A DNA stretch of 64,000 bases from the NCBI RefSeq assembly GCF_023566055.1, contig NZ_JALIQP010000001.1:1138059-1202058 (forward strand), read 5' to 3'. A program made the position numbers and the translations under genes. Shown here piece after piece: positions 8,249-17,131 of the stretch. Numbering within the stretch: the stretch's first letter is position 1; every line of letters begins with the position of its first letter. The stretch comes from Halosolutus amylolyticus. GTDB taxonomy: Archaea; Halobacteriota; Halobacteria; Halobacteriales; Natrialbaceae. The notes beneath the pieces are model-generated. The model made no database searches and was not told the origin of the DNA. It saw only the letters and a list, made by a program, of their open reading frames with translations.

Positions 8249-8792
8249 AGTCGGTGCTACGTCGTTCACCTCCTTATACGTCACAGGGGGCGCGGGAGAG
8301 GTCCCGTGCAGTCGTCTCCGACCGCGTTCCCATCCCGACGGTCGCACGTGCTCCCGATCTCGATCGTCCGATCGTCTGCTCGAATCGGACTAATATCAAA
8401 CAACCATCATAGAAATGTGAGATATGTGTAAAAATAGAAGATTCCAGGACAGTACTCTTCAGAAGGCCATATGGGACTCCTCTGAGGGGACGCAAGTCTG
8501 GCTATCTTCCTCTTGCCTGTCCAGCGCATCATCGTTGAATATGTGCCGAGGGACGACACTATCTTTGCCGATCGATAGTCGACAGTGGCCACTCACTGGT
8601 CGGTTCGGGCCGATTCGGGCCGATATGGGGGCTGACGGTGTAGTTGGCAGATTGGAGTCGAACGAGTTAGTCACTGATCACATTCGAGAACCTGTCAGTT
8701 TAGATATTCCCGTGGCGACCTGTCGCATGCCATCGGGACGAGGGCGTCCGGCGATCGGCCGACCGAGACGCAAATCGGAGCGTTGCGCACCG
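8249..8792. other. 544-bp stretch without a recognised gene
   Basis: Short open frames exist on both strands, but none has acidic composition or a recognisable motif. The part from about 8390 to 8720 is visibly less GC-rich than its surroundings and could be decayed foreign DNA. I found no tRNA-like cloverleaf in it. Confidence 0.4.
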
Positions 8793-9599
8793 TCACTCGC
8801 CGGCGAATTCCGGGTCGCGACCCTCCAGGAACGCCTCGATCCCCTCGTCTTTGTCCGCGGTCGCGAACAACTGGACGAACAGTTCGGCCTCGTACTCGAG
8901 GCCCTCCTCGAGCCCCATCCGGGACCCGGCTTTGACGGCTTTCTTGGCGAACTCGAGCGCGATCGGGCTCTTTTCGGCCATCGAACGCGCGAGGTCGTAG
9001 ACGCCGTCGTCGAGTTCGTCCTCCTCGTAGACCGCGTCGACGAGGCCGATCTCCCTCGCCTCCGCGGCGTCGATCAGTTCGCCGGAGAGGATCAGCCGCA
9101 TCGCCTGTCCCTCGCCGACGAGTCGGGTGAGTCGCTGGGTGCCGCCGCCGCCGGGGATCAGCCCCAGGTTGATCTCCGGCTGGCCGAGTTTCGCACCAGC
9201 TTCGGCGATCCGGACGTCGCAGGCCTGTGCGAGTTCACAGCCGCCGCCTAGCGCGTGGCCGTTGATCCGGGCGACGACCGGAATCGTCGCGTCGTCGACG
9301 GTCTCGTAGACCCGCGGCCGCTCGCTGGCCCGACGCTGTTCGACGGGGCCGCGGTCCTGGAACTCGGTCACGTCGGCCCCGGCGACGAACGCACCCGAAC
9401 CCTCGCCGCCGGTGAGCACGAGCACGCGCACGTCGTCGTCCGCGTCGGCGGCGTTCACGGCGTCTTTCAGTTCGGTCCGGACCTGTCCGTTGAGCGCGTT
9501 CCGGGCGTCCGGGCGCTCGATCGCGATCGTCGCGACCCGCTCGGCACGTTCGCCGACCGCGACGCCGAGCGTGTCGTACTCGTCTTCGAGCTTACTCAT
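8793..9599 (-). CDS. Enoyl-CoA hydratase/isomerase family protein
   Basis: This 268-residue crotonase-fold enzyme hydrates trans-2-enoyl-CoA in beta-oxidation. The oxyanion-hole segment GHALGGGCE (114-122) and the two catalytic glutamates, E122 and E142 (GQPEINLG), are present, so hydratase activity is expected. The ATG at 9599 overlaps the TAA of the upstream 3-hydroxyacyl-CoA dehydrogenase by 8 bases, so the two are co-translated. The pair would catalyse successive steps; together with the acyl-CoA dehydrogenases nearby this is a fatty-acid or aromatic-derived acyl-CoA pathway. Confidence 0.92.
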   Translation of the reverse strand: MSKLEDEYDTLGVAVGERAERVATIAIERPDARNALNGQVRTELKDAVNAADADDDVRVLVLTGGEGSGAFVAGADVTEFQDRGPVEQRRASERPRVYETVDDATIPVVARINGHALGGGCELAQACDVRIAEAGAKLGQPEINLGLIPGGGGTQRLTRLVGEGQAMRLILSGELIDAAEAREIGLVDAVYEEDELDDGVYDLARSMAEKSPIALEFAKKAVKAGSRMGLEEGLEYEAELFVQLFATADKDEGIEAFLEGRDPEFAGE

Positions 9600-10482
9600 C
9601 GGCACCACCCCAGTCGCCGCTCGTGCCGACGCGTTCGCCGTCCTCCCAGACGTAGAACCCCTCGCCGGTCTTCTTCCCGAGTTTGCCCGCCCGGACTTTG
9701 CGTCGGAGCATCTGTGGTGGCCTGAACCGCTCGCCCAGTTCCTCGCGGAGGTGTTCGGCGATGTGTAGCCGCACGTCCAGTCCCACGTGATCCGTGAGTT
9801 CGATCGGTCCCATCGGGTGGCCGTAGCCGAGCGACATCGCCTCGTCGATGTCCGCGGGGCTGGCGACGCCTTCTTCGACCATCCGGATCGCCTCGAGTCC
9901 CGTCGCGAGGCCGAGTCGCGAGGTGGCGAAGCCGGCGCTGTCGCGGACGACGACGTCCTCCTTCTCGATCCCCCGGACGTACTCGATCGCGAACGCTTCG
10001 GTGCGATCGTCGGTCTGCTCGGCGATCACGACCTCGACGAGGTCCATCACGTGCGGCGGGTTGAAGAAGTGGAGGCCGACCGCGCGCTCGGGGCGATCGA
10101 GCGCGCTCGCCATCTCCGTCACGGAGAGCGAGGAGGTGTTCGAGGCGATCACCGTCTCCTCGTCCGTGGCGTCCTCGACGTCCGCGAAGACCTCCTTTTT
10201 GAGGTCCATGTCTTCGGGAACCGCCTCGACCACGAGGTCGGCGTCGGCGACCGCGTCCGCGAGGTCGGTCGTTCCCTCGATCCGATCGATGGTCGCCTGC
10301 ATCTCGCTCTCGGTCACTTTGTCCCGGTCGACGCCGCCCTGCAGGTTCTCCCGGATGCCGTCGAGGCCGTCCTCGACGAGCGTCTCCTCGATGTCCCGCA
10401 GGACGACCTCGTGGCCCGCCATCGCGGACACCTGTGCGATTCCGTGTCCCATGCTCCCGGCGCCGAGAACTGCGATCTGCAT
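9592..10482 (-). CDS. 3-hydroxyacyl-CoA dehydrogenase, NAD-binding
   Basis: This 296-residue protein has the full short 3HCDH architecture. The Rossmann motif VLGAGSMGHGIAQ is at residues 5-17, SNTSSLS near 114-120, and the catalytic His-Glu pair is H138 (LHFFNPP) and E150. The C-terminal helical domain includes GYGHPMGPIELTDHVGLD. It oxidises 3-hydroxyacyl-CoA to 3-ketoacyl-CoA with NAD. The start MQIAVLGAG (10482) begins directly with the Rossmann strand. It is first in a two-gene unit with the hydratase, and the neighbouring acyl-CoA dehydrogenase gene ends 63 bases upstream on the same strand. Confidence 0.93.
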   Translation of the reverse strand: MQIAVLGAGSMGHGIAQVSAMAGHEVVLRDIEETLVEDGLDGIRENLQGGVDRDKVTESEMQATIDRIEGTTDLADAVADADLVVEAVPEDMDLKKEVFADVEDATDEETVIASNTSSLSVTEMASALDRPERAVGLHFFNPPHVMDLVEVVIAEQTDDRTEAFAIEYVRGIEKEDVVVRDSAGFATSRLGLATGLEAIRMVEEGVASPADIDEAMSLGYGHPMGPIELTDHVGLDVRLHIAEHLREELGERFRPPQMLRRKVRAGKLGKKTGEGFYVWEDGERVGTSGDWGGADE

Positions 10483-10545
10483 GTGTGAATTCTCTCCAGT
10501 ACGTCTCAAAAACGTTCCCATTCCGATACTCCTGGGCCCGGCTGG

Positions 10546-11685
10546 CTACAGGAGTTGATCGGCGATGATGTTCTTCTGGATCTCGCTGGTGCCCTCGTAG
10601 ATCTTCGTGATGCGGGCGTCGCGGTAGTAGCGTTCGGCCGGGTAGTCCGTCACGTATCCGGCACCGCCGTGGACCTGGATCGCCTCGTCGGCGACGTCGA
10701 CCGCGTGCTCGCTCGCGAACAGCTTCGCCATGCTCGAGAACCGGGCGGCGATTTCCTGGTTGCCCTCCTCGACCTGGGTCGCGGCCCGGTAGGTCAGCGA
10801 TCGAGCGGCCTCGACGTTCGTCGCCATCTCGGCGAGTTTGTGCTGGATCGCCTGGAACTCGGCGATCGGCTGGTCGAACTGTTCGCGCTCCTGTGCGTAC
10901 ACGAGCGCGGCGTCGAGCGCGCCCTGTGCGGCACCGACCGCCTGGGCGGCGACGCTCGTTCGGCCGGAAGCGAAGAACTCCATCAGCTGGTAGAAGCCCT
11001 GGTCGACCTCACCGATGACGTTCTCCGCGGGGACGTGGACGCCGTCGAGAATGACCTCCGCGAGGTCGGAGGCGCGGATGCCGAGTTTGTTGTCGATCTT
11101 TTCGGTGCTGACGCCGTCGGCGTCCATCGGAACGAGGAACGCGGTGATGCCGCGGTGGCCCTCGCCGGGGCTGGTCTTGGCCATCGCGACGCCGACGTCG
11201 GCGACGGTGCCGTTCGTGATCCACATCTTGTTCCCGTTGAGAACGTACTCGTCGCCGTCTTTTTCCGCAACCGTCTCGATTCCCGCCACGTTCGAGCCGT
11301 GTGCCGGCTCTGAGATCATCGAACAGGAGGCCGACTCCCCGTTGGCGATCCTGGGGAGCCACCGCTCTTTCATCCACCCGTCGCCGAACTCGACGATCAT
11401 GTCCGTCCCGAAGCCGGCCGACCCCACCGCGGAGCCGATTCCCGGGTCCGCACGCCAGAGTTCCTCGGTGACGATCGTCGAGGCGAGTTTGTCCATCCCG
11501 GCCCCGTCGTACTCGATCGGGATGTTCGGCGCGACGAAGTCGTACTCGGCCGCCTTCTTCCGGAGGGCTTCGGGATACGTTCCCTCCCGGTCGTGTTCTT
11601 CCGCGACCGGGACGATCTCGTTCTCGCCGAACTCGCGCACGGCGTCGCGGATCGCCCGGTGCTCGTCTGACAGGCGAAAGGCCAT
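10546..11685 (-). CDS. Acyl-CoA dehydrogenase
   Basis: This 379-residue flavoenzyme has canonical acyl-CoA dehydrogenase signatures: MISEPAHGSN, KMWITNG and the C-terminal IYEGTSEIQ, in which E364 is the expected catalytic base. It makes 2-enoyl-CoA and passes electrons to ETF. Chain-length preference is not visible. ATG 11685 is chosen because the sequence before it has no family similarity and a TATA-like CTATTTTGTG lies about 27 bases upstream. It is followed on the same strand by the dehydrogenase and hydratase genes, so all three may form one transcript. Confidence 0.92.
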   Translation of the reverse strand: MAFRLSDEHRAIRDAVREFGENEIVPVAEEHDREGTYPEALRKKAAEYDFVAPNIPIEYDGAGMDKLASTIVTEELWRADPGIGSAVGSAGFGTDMIVEFGDGWMKERWLPRIANGESASCSMISEPAHGSNVAGIETVAEKDGDEYVLNGNKMWITNGTVADVGVAMAKTSPGEGHRGITAFLVPMDADGVSTEKIDNKLGIRASDLAEVILDGVHVPAENVIGEVDQGFYQLMEFFASGRTSVAAQAVGAAQGALDAALVYAQEREQFDQPIAEFQAIQHKLAEMATNVEAARSLTYRAATQVEEGNQEIAARFSSMAKLFASEHAVDVADEAIQVHGGAGYVTDYPAERYYRDARITKIYEGTSEIQKNIIADQLL

Positions 11686-11910
11686 ACGCGACGATCGATC
11701 GGCAGTCACAAAATAGCTTCGGTATTTCCAAACGTTGTAAGCTTCTGGTGGGCATGAGAATCCACTGTTGACACCTGGATACAATATCTGAACGATGTAA
11801 TACGATGTGCGGTGTGATGCGTCGGAACGCAATCGGTGGACGGCCCGCTCGAGTACCCTCGCCGGCGACGGACCGCAATCTCTATACCGCCAATTCCGTA
11901 CTACTAGCGT

Positions 11911-13074
11911 ATGCTGGATTTCGTTCAACTCGAAGCCGATCTCGACCAGGAGGAGCGGTTGATCCGGGATACGGCCCGGGAGTTCGTCGCGGAACACGTC
12001 AAACCCGACATCGGCGACCACTTCGAGGCTGGTACGTTCCCGAAAGAGCTCATCCCGAAGATGGGCGAACTCGGGTTCTACGCCCCCAATCTCGAGGGCT
12101 ACGGCTCGCCGAACGTCTCGGAGACGGCCTACGGGCTCCTGATGCAGGAACTCGAGGCGGGCGACTCGGGGCTGCGATCGATGGCCTCCGTGCAGGGCGC
12201 GCTCGTGATGTACCCGATCCACGCCTACGGGAGCGAGGCCCAGAAGGAGGAGTGGCTGCCGGCCATGGGCGAGGGTGAGGCGATCGGTTGCTTCGGCCTC
12301 ACCGAACCCGAACACGGTTCGAACCCCTCCGCGATGGAGACCCGCGCCGAACGCGACGGCGACGGCTACGTCCTCAACGGCTCGAAGACCTGGATCACGA
12401 ACGCGCCGATCGCCGACGTCGCGATCGTCTGGGCGCGCGATCGCTCGGCCGAGGGCGAACCGGTCCGGGGCTTCCTGGTCGAGACCGATCGGGACGGCGT
12501 CACGACGAACAAGATCACCGAGAAGCTCTCCCTCCGGGCGTCGATCACGGGCGAAATCGGGCTGAACAATGTGTACGTCCCCGAGGAGAACGTCCTGCCG
12601 GGCGTCACGGGCATGAAGGGGCCGCTCTCCTGTCTCACGCAGGCCCGCTACGGCATCGCGTGGGGTGCCGTCGGCGCCGCGCGAGACGCCTTCGAGGCGG
12701 CCCGCCAGTACGCCCAGGATCGCGAGCAGTTCGGCGGCCCGATCGGCCGGTTCCAGCTGCAACAGGAGAAACTCGCGGAGATGGCGACCCAGATCACGCT
12801 GGCCCAGTTGCTGACCTACCGGCTCGCCGAACTCAAGGAACGCGGCGACATGCGGCCACAGCACGTCTCGATGGCCAAGCGCAACAACGTCCGGATGGCC
12901 CGCGACCAGTCGCGGGTCGCCCGCGAGATGCTCGGCGGGAACGGCATCACGACGGACTACTCGCCGATGCGCCACATGGCGAACATGGAGACGGTCTACA
13001 CCTACGAGGGGACCCACGACATCCACACGCTGATCCTCGGCGAGGACCTGACCGGGCTCCAGGCCTACCAGTAG
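11911..13074 (+). CDS. Glutaryl-CoA-dehydrogenase-like acyl-CoA dehydrogenase
   Basis: This 387-residue acyl-CoA dehydrogenase resembles glutaryl-CoA dehydrogenase: GCFGLTEPEHGSNP, KTWITNAPIAD and the C-terminal YTYEGTHDIHTLILG, with E366 as predicted base. Glutaryl-CoA dehydrogenase decarboxylates to crotonyl-CoA, which would feed the hydratase/dehydrogenase pair opposite; related paralogs act on other acyl-CoAs, so the substrate remains inferred. A TATA-like CTCTATACC lies about 25-30 bases before ATG 11911. It is divergent from the other acyl-CoA dehydrogenase and upstream of the second IclR gene. Confidence 0.88.
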   Translation: MLDFVQLEADLDQEERLIRDTAREFVAEHVKPDIGDHFEAGTFPKELIPKMGELGFYAPNLEGYGSPNVSETAYGLLMQELEAGDSGLRSMASVQGALVMYPIHAYGSEAQKEEWLPAMGEGEAIGCFGLTEPEHGSNPSAMETRAERDGDGYVLNGSKTWITNAPIADVAIVWARDRSAEGEPVRGFLVETDRDGVTTNKITEKLSLRASITGEIGLNNVYVPEENVLPGVTGMKGPLSCLTQARYGIAWGAVGAARDAFEAARQYAQDREQFGGPIGRFQLQQEKLAEMATQITLAQLLTYRLAELKERGDMRPQHVSMAKRNNVRMARDQSRVAREMLGGNGITTDYSPMRHMANMETVYTYEGTHDIHTLILGEDLTGLQAYQ

Positions 13075-13130
13075 CGGCCCGGTTCTGGAGGCCGGCGACA
13101 CCGTGATCGACTCTTCTGCCGACTCCTCTC

Positions 13131-13147
13131 GTTTCACATAGTGAAAC
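13131..13147. promoter_or_regulatory. Inverted repeat GTTTCAC-ATA-GTGAAAC, candidate operator of the second IclR protein
   Basis: This is a perfect 7-bp inverted repeat with a 3-base centre, lying between the glutaryl-CoA-dehydrogenase-like gene and the IclR gene. A half-site GTTTCACT recurs at 13203-13210, just before the IclR promoter, and TGTGAAAC occurs after the gene near 14099-14106. It has the same geometry (arms around TAx or ATA) as the repeats near the first IclR gene, but a different sequence. Confidence 0.55.
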
Positions 13148-13249
13148 AAACTCCTCGTCTCGGTCCCGGGAATCGCCGGCTATCCCGCGTCGCACGACAC
13201 TCGTTTCACTCTCCGGAACATTGATTGCGGTTCCCGACGACGACCCGCT

Positions 13250-14014
13250 ATGACCTCGGACCGGAATCCGGCGGGCGGAACGGGCGTCGCGACGACCCGG
13301 AAGACGTTCGCGATCCTCGAGACGCTCAAAGCGGAGGCGGGGCTCTCGCTCGCCGAGATTACGCGGCGGACGGACCTGTCCAAGAGTACCGTCTACCGGC
13401 ACGTGCGGACGCTCGTCGACATGGGGTACGTGATCGAGCGCGACGACGACTACTACATCGGGCTTCGACTGCTCGAGATCGGCGAGCAGACGCGAAACCG
13501 CGAGGCGGGATACACGGCCGCGAAACGGGCGGTGTTCGAACTCGGGCAGGAAATCGACGAGCGGGCGCTGTTCCTCGTCGAGGAAGCGCTCGAAGGGGTC
13601 TACCTCCACCGGTACGGGCGCCGTTCGGAGTCGTTGATCGGAAAACGCCGCCCGCTCCACTCGCTGGCCTCGGGCAAGGTCGTTCTCGCGGAGTGGGACG
13701 ACGAGAAGATCGATCGCCTCCTCGCGGAGAAGGGCCTCGACCGACACACGTCGCGGACCATCACGGACCCCGACGCGCTCGCCGACGAACTCGATCGGAT
13801 CCGCGACCAGGGGTACGCAGTCAACGACCAGGAGTACATGAACGGCCTCCGTGGGGTCGCCGTCCCGGTCTACACGCCGGACGACGAACTGCTCGGCGCG
13901 CTGGGGACGTTCGGCCCGACGAGCCGGTTCAAAGACGAGTACGTGCGTACCGATCTCGTCGATCGACTTCGGGACAAGGCCGGCGAGATCACGGTGACGC
14001 TCGCGTACGGGTAG
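13250..14014 (+). CDS. IclR-family transcriptional regulator
   Basis: This 254-residue regulator has a winged helix at about 15-75 (TRRTDLSKSTVYRHVRTLVDMGY) and an effector domain at about 85-250 (HSLASGKVVLAEW, NGLRGVAVPVY). It is clearly paralogous to the IclR gene at 6010 but distinct in sequence. The ATG at 13250 follows a weak TATA-like CATTGATT. Its neighbours are acyl-CoA dehydrogenases, so it probably controls the beta-oxidation set in response to an acid or acyl-CoA. The GTTTCAC/GTGAAAC repeat nearby is the likely binding site. Confidence 0.9.
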   Translation: MTSDRNPAGGTGVATTRKTFAILETLKAEAGLSLAEITRRTDLSKSTVYRHVRTLVDMGYVIERDDDYYIGLRLLEIGEQTRNREAGYTAAKRAVFELGQEIDERALFLVEEALEGVYLHRYGRRSESLIGKRRPLHSLASGKVVLAEWDDEKIDRLLAEKGLDRHTSRTITDPDALADELDRIRDQGYAVNDQEYMNGLRGVAVPVYTPDDELLGALGTFGPTSRFKDEYVRTDLVDRLRDKAGEITVTLAYG

Positions 14015-14166
14015 CCAGTCCATCTCGACGCACGGGTCTGCACGGTAATTCGTGCGAGGACGATGGGGGACCGCTGTGGACGCTCTCGCGTCCCGCTATG
14101 TGAAACGGCGGGGGTGTCGGACGACAGCAGAAGAACCGACGGGGATCGAAACGGACTCCCGCGACC

Positions 14167-16098
14167 TCAGATCTCCGAGATCACGCCGTGGTCGCCCTCG
14201 ATCGCTTGGGCGTCCTCCTCGAGCAGTGCCACGACGAGGAAGGGGGCGTACTCCTCGAAGTAGTCGACGACGGTCGCGATCCGCGCGGAGTCGATCGCCT
14301 CGAGCGAGTCGAGCAGCATGAACGGGACCGTCTCGTAGACGTCGTGGACGAGATAGCCCGCGAGTGCGAACACCAGCCCCGTCACCTCCCGCTCGCTCTC
14401 GCTCAGGTGGTCGATCGAGTCCTCGTAGGCCGCCCCGTCGTCGGTACTGCGGACGATCTTCAGGTCGAACGTGGACTTCGAGACTTTGCGACGCCCCTCC
14501 CGCACCTCGCGGGTCGTCCGATCGATCCAGATCCGATCGAGGTTGTCGTACTCGAGCGTATCGAGGAGGTTCTCCATGTGTTCGTTGAACGCCTCGACCG
14601 CGTCGGCCTCGATCTGGTCGATGCGGGTCCGGAGTTCCGTCAGCGCCTCCCTGATGTCCTCCTGTTCGGCTTCGAGGCGGTCGCGCTCGTCGAGCTGGTC
14701 CTCGATCGACGCGATCTCGTCGTCGATCTCGTCGCGCTCGCGCTCTTTGCGCTCGAGTTCGAACTCGAGCTGGTTGACCTCCCGGTGTTGCTCGAGGACG
14801 TCGCCGTAGTCCTCGGTCTCGAGGTCGTCGATCGTCGCCTCGAGGTCGTCGATCTCGTCGGTCAACGCCTCGCGCTCGGCCGTCAGCTCGTCGATCCGGT
14901 CGCGGCGGCGCCCGATCTCGTCGTCGATCGATTCGAGGCGACGCTCGGCCCGACGGTACGCCGACCGGTTCTCGTTGATCTCGTCGAGCGTCGATCGTTT
15001 CTCGTCGAGTTCGGCGCTGACGTCGGATCGCTCCTCAAGGCGGTCCTGTCGCGCGCTCCGGAGCTGTTCGATGGTGGTTTCGATCTGGTCCCGGGCGACC
15101 GACGACCCACAGGTCCAGCAGGTGATCGTCTCGGAGTCGTCGTCGGGAAGCAACTGGTCGGTGACCGGTCCGCTGTCGGTCGCCTCGCCACCACCGAGGA
15201 TCTCGGTGGACTCCTCCAAGAGCTGTTCGTTGAACTGGATGGTGCTCTGGAGCTGCGAGATTTCCTCGCTCAACTCGGCCTTCTCGTCCTGGAGGACGTC
15301 GATCTCGGCCTCGAGTCGATCGAGCTCCGTCTCTTCGCCGGTCGAGAGTTCGTCGAGTCGTTCCTCGACCTCCGCTCGCTCGGTCTCGAGCGCCTCGATA
15401 CTCTCGCGTTCCGTCTCGACCCGGTCTCTGGTCCGCTCGAGTTCCGATCGGGTCTCGCGCAATTCGTCGAGTCGCTCCTCGAGTTCCGACTGGTCGGCGC
15501 GTCGCTCCTCGACGTCGACGTTCGCGTCCTCGAGCGCCGCCTGTGCCGTCTCGAGTTCGTCCTGGAGTCGATCGATCTCGTCGACCACCCGCGTCCGTTT
15601 CGCCTCGAGGTCGGGCAGCCGATTCTCGAGGTCGTCCAGTTCCGCGAGTCGATCGTCGATGTCCCGTTTGCGCTGCTCGTACTGTTCGATCTCGGCCGTG
15701 ATCGCCTCCGTGTCGACCGGCCGCATGATCAGTTCCCGGAGATCGTCCCCCCGCGCGACTGCCCGGCGCGCCTCGTTCGACTCGAGCAGGAACGCGAACA
15801 GGTCGGCGAGTTCCGGATCGTCGAGGTACGGGTCGCCGTCGGTGACGACCGTCCCGCCGCCCCGCTGGAGCGATCGGTGGTACGTCTCGTCGCCGAACGA
15901 GAGCGTGGCCCCGCCCTCGTCGGCGTCGGCTTTGAGGCTTACCCGATCGCTGCCGAGCGCCGCCATGATCCCCTGGAGCAGCGACGTTCGGTTCGTCGCG
16001 TTCCGCCCCGAGAGTACGGTGACGCCCTGCTGGAACGTGACCTCCGTCTCGTCGATGCCGCCGATGTTGTCGACGGAGAGGGTCGCCTGGTTCGGCAT
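14167..16098 (-). CDS. Archaea-specific SMC-like coiled-coil ATPase, partner of RdfA
   Basis: This 643-residue protein has an N-terminal ABC-ATPase half with GRNATNRTSLL in place of a normal Walker A: the expected lysine is arginine or absent. A long Glu/Arg-rich coiled coil (about 140-560) is interrupted near 337 by a CWTC hook-like motif. The C-terminal half has LSESEREVTGLVFALAG followed by FMLLDSLEAID, a Walker B-like strand. This is the layout of the haloarchaeal SMC-related (Sph) family; an Sph gene is adjacent to rdfA in Haloferax, where the locus affects cell shape. ATG 16098 starts at MPNQATLSVDN; ATG 16131 would add 11 residues. It lies 101 bases downstream of the RdfA-like gene, same strand. 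Confidence 0.85.
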   Translation of the reverse strand: MPNQATLSVDNIGGIDETEVTFQQGVTVLSGRNATNRTSLLQGIMAALGSDRVSLKADADEGGATLSFGDETYHRSLQRGGGTVVTDGDPYLDDPELADLFAFLLESNEARRAVARGDDLRELIMRPVDTEAITAEIEQYEQRKRDIDDRLAELDDLENRLPDLEAKRTRVVDEIDRLQDELETAQAALEDANVDVEERRADQSELEERLDELRETRSELERTRDRVETERESIEALETERAEVEERLDELSTGEETELDRLEAEIDVLQDEKAELSEEISQLQSTIQFNEQLLEESTEILGGGEATDSGPVTDQLLPDDDSETITCWTCGSSVARDQIETTIEQLRSARQDRLEERSDVSAELDEKRSTLDEINENRSAYRRAERRLESIDDEIGRRRDRIDELTAEREALTDEIDDLEATIDDLETEDYGDVLEQHREVNQLEFELERKERERDEIDDEIASIEDQLDERDRLEAEQEDIREALTELRTRIDQIEADAVEAFNEHMENLLDTLEYDNLDRIWIDRTTREVREGRRKVSKSTFDLKIVRSTDDGAAYEDSIDHLSESEREVTGLVFALAGYLVHDVYETVPFMLLDSLEAIDSARIATVVDYFEEYAPFLVVALLEEDAQAIEGDHGVISEI

Positions 16099-16199
16099 CC
16101 GCCGCTGTTCCGAGTCAAAACTGGATTCCATGGAGTCTTCTTTCGGTTCCTCCTAAATATGTATTTCCACTTTCAATGCTGGGGTCGGGCGCGGGTCAC

Positions 16200-16832
16200 T
16201 CACGTGCGATCACAGCCACAGCCCCGTTCGTCGAGCAGTTCCCTGACCGTGTACTGTTGCTGGCACTCCTGGCAGGTCACCGTGACGGAGACGAGTACGT
16301 CGAACTCTCCGATGTCGACGACGTCGTTGCGTTCGAGTTGTGCGATCGTATCCTCCGTCACCACCGCAGTTCGGTTCTGGAGCGCGCCGAGTTTCTCCGT
16401 GGCCCGCTCGAGGCGTTCCTCGTCGTCGGGTTCCTCGAGTGACGCCTCGAGACAGTCCGTCAGGTGATTGTAGACGGTCTGGTGGGAGACGAAGTCCGAC
16501 TCGACGTCCTCGATCGGGACCCCCTCGCGCTCGAGTTCGTTCCGGGTCTGGACGCGCGTCCCGCTGGTGACGTCGTCGTCGGTGAGCAGCCGATACGTGT
16601 TCTCGACTTCGCCGTCCTTGAGCGCCACGCCGGCCTCGTCGAGTGCCGCCTCGAGAACGCGCTGGTTTACCCGCGTCGCCAGTTCCCGGGTGCTGTACTG
16701 TTCGTCGCCGGTGCCGGTCCAGGACGCGACGAGGTCGTCGTCGAGCCCCGCGAGATCGTACGCCGCCGCCACTCGGCCGAGTTTGCAGCCGCACGACTCG
16801 TCCGCCGATCGGGATGTGGATGATTCGGTCAC
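16200..16832 (-). CDS. rdfA: Rod-determining factor RdfA-like protein
   Basis: This 210-residue protein begins with a cysteine-bearing SCGCKLGRVAAAYDL segment (C14, C16). A segment with the spacing of a winged helix follows (GVPIEDVESDFVSHQTVYNHL, about 110-132), and the C-terminal part has C187, C190, C205 and C207, which could bind zinc. The overall layout and the following SMC-like gene match RdfA, a factor required for rod shape in Haloferax volcanii. The predicted start is GTG 16832; no ATG fits better. A semi-palindromic motif at 16882-16906 lies about 50 bases upstream. Assignment rests on recalled family features and synteny. Confidence 0.75.
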   Translation of the reverse strand: MTESSTSRSADESCGCKLGRVAAAYDLAGLDDDLVASWTGTGDEQYSTRELATRVNQRVLEAALDEAGVALKDGEVENTYRLLTDDDVTSGTRVQTRNELEREGVPIEDVESDFVSHQTVYNHLTDCLEASLEEPDDEERLERATEKLGALQNRTAVVTEDTIAQLERNDVVDIGEFDVLVSVTVTCQECQQQYTVRELLDERGCGCDRT

Positions 16833-16881
16833 TGTCCTCCCGTTGGGTATCCGATCGCAAAAACGTACCGGAATGACAACT

Positions 16882-16906
16882 GTTTACAGACATATGATTG
16901 TAACAG
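16882..16906 (+). promoter_or_regulatory. Semi-palindromic motif upstream of rdfA
   Basis: The motif is TTTACAGA-CATATG-ATTGTAACAG, an imperfect palindrome around CATATG. It is 50 bases upstream of the RdfA start. A near copy occurs at 7001-7024 on the other strand, and no other copy was seen in the window. It is a candidate operator or activator site. Confidence 0.45.
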
Positions 16907-17131
16907 ATTTTCGTCGACAATAGCGCCGCAGACTCCCGTCGGTCGTCGCGCCGTCGGTGCAATTTTCCGCTCCGATCGTCTCCCTCCGACCGGTTCGATC
17001 GTCTTCCGCTCCGATTGTGCGATAGCCCTGTTCTCTTCCGCGACCACCGACCTCGCCGGGAGCGCGTCGATCGAACACCGCGAGTCATCTTACCAATACC
17101 CATATAAATAACGAAACAAATCAGAACAAGA

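Noticed and set aside
8390-8720. Possible tRNA or transposon remnant in a lower-GC stretch
   Set aside because: No cloverleaf, CCA end, transposase motif or terminal repeats could be found by eye.
11686-13149. Extension of the acyl-CoA dehydrogenase frame upstream to 13149
   Set aside because: It runs antisense through another acyl-CoA dehydrogenase and lacks any family similarity; the real start is 11685.
14188-16467. 759-codon plus-strand open frame opposite the SMC-like gene
   Set aside because: Shadow of the coiled-coil ATPase; GC-rich antisense frames stay open by codon bias.
17092-17099. CCAATACC as a sulfur-regulon operator
   Set aside because: There is no GTATTG-like arm at the correct distance; half-site only.
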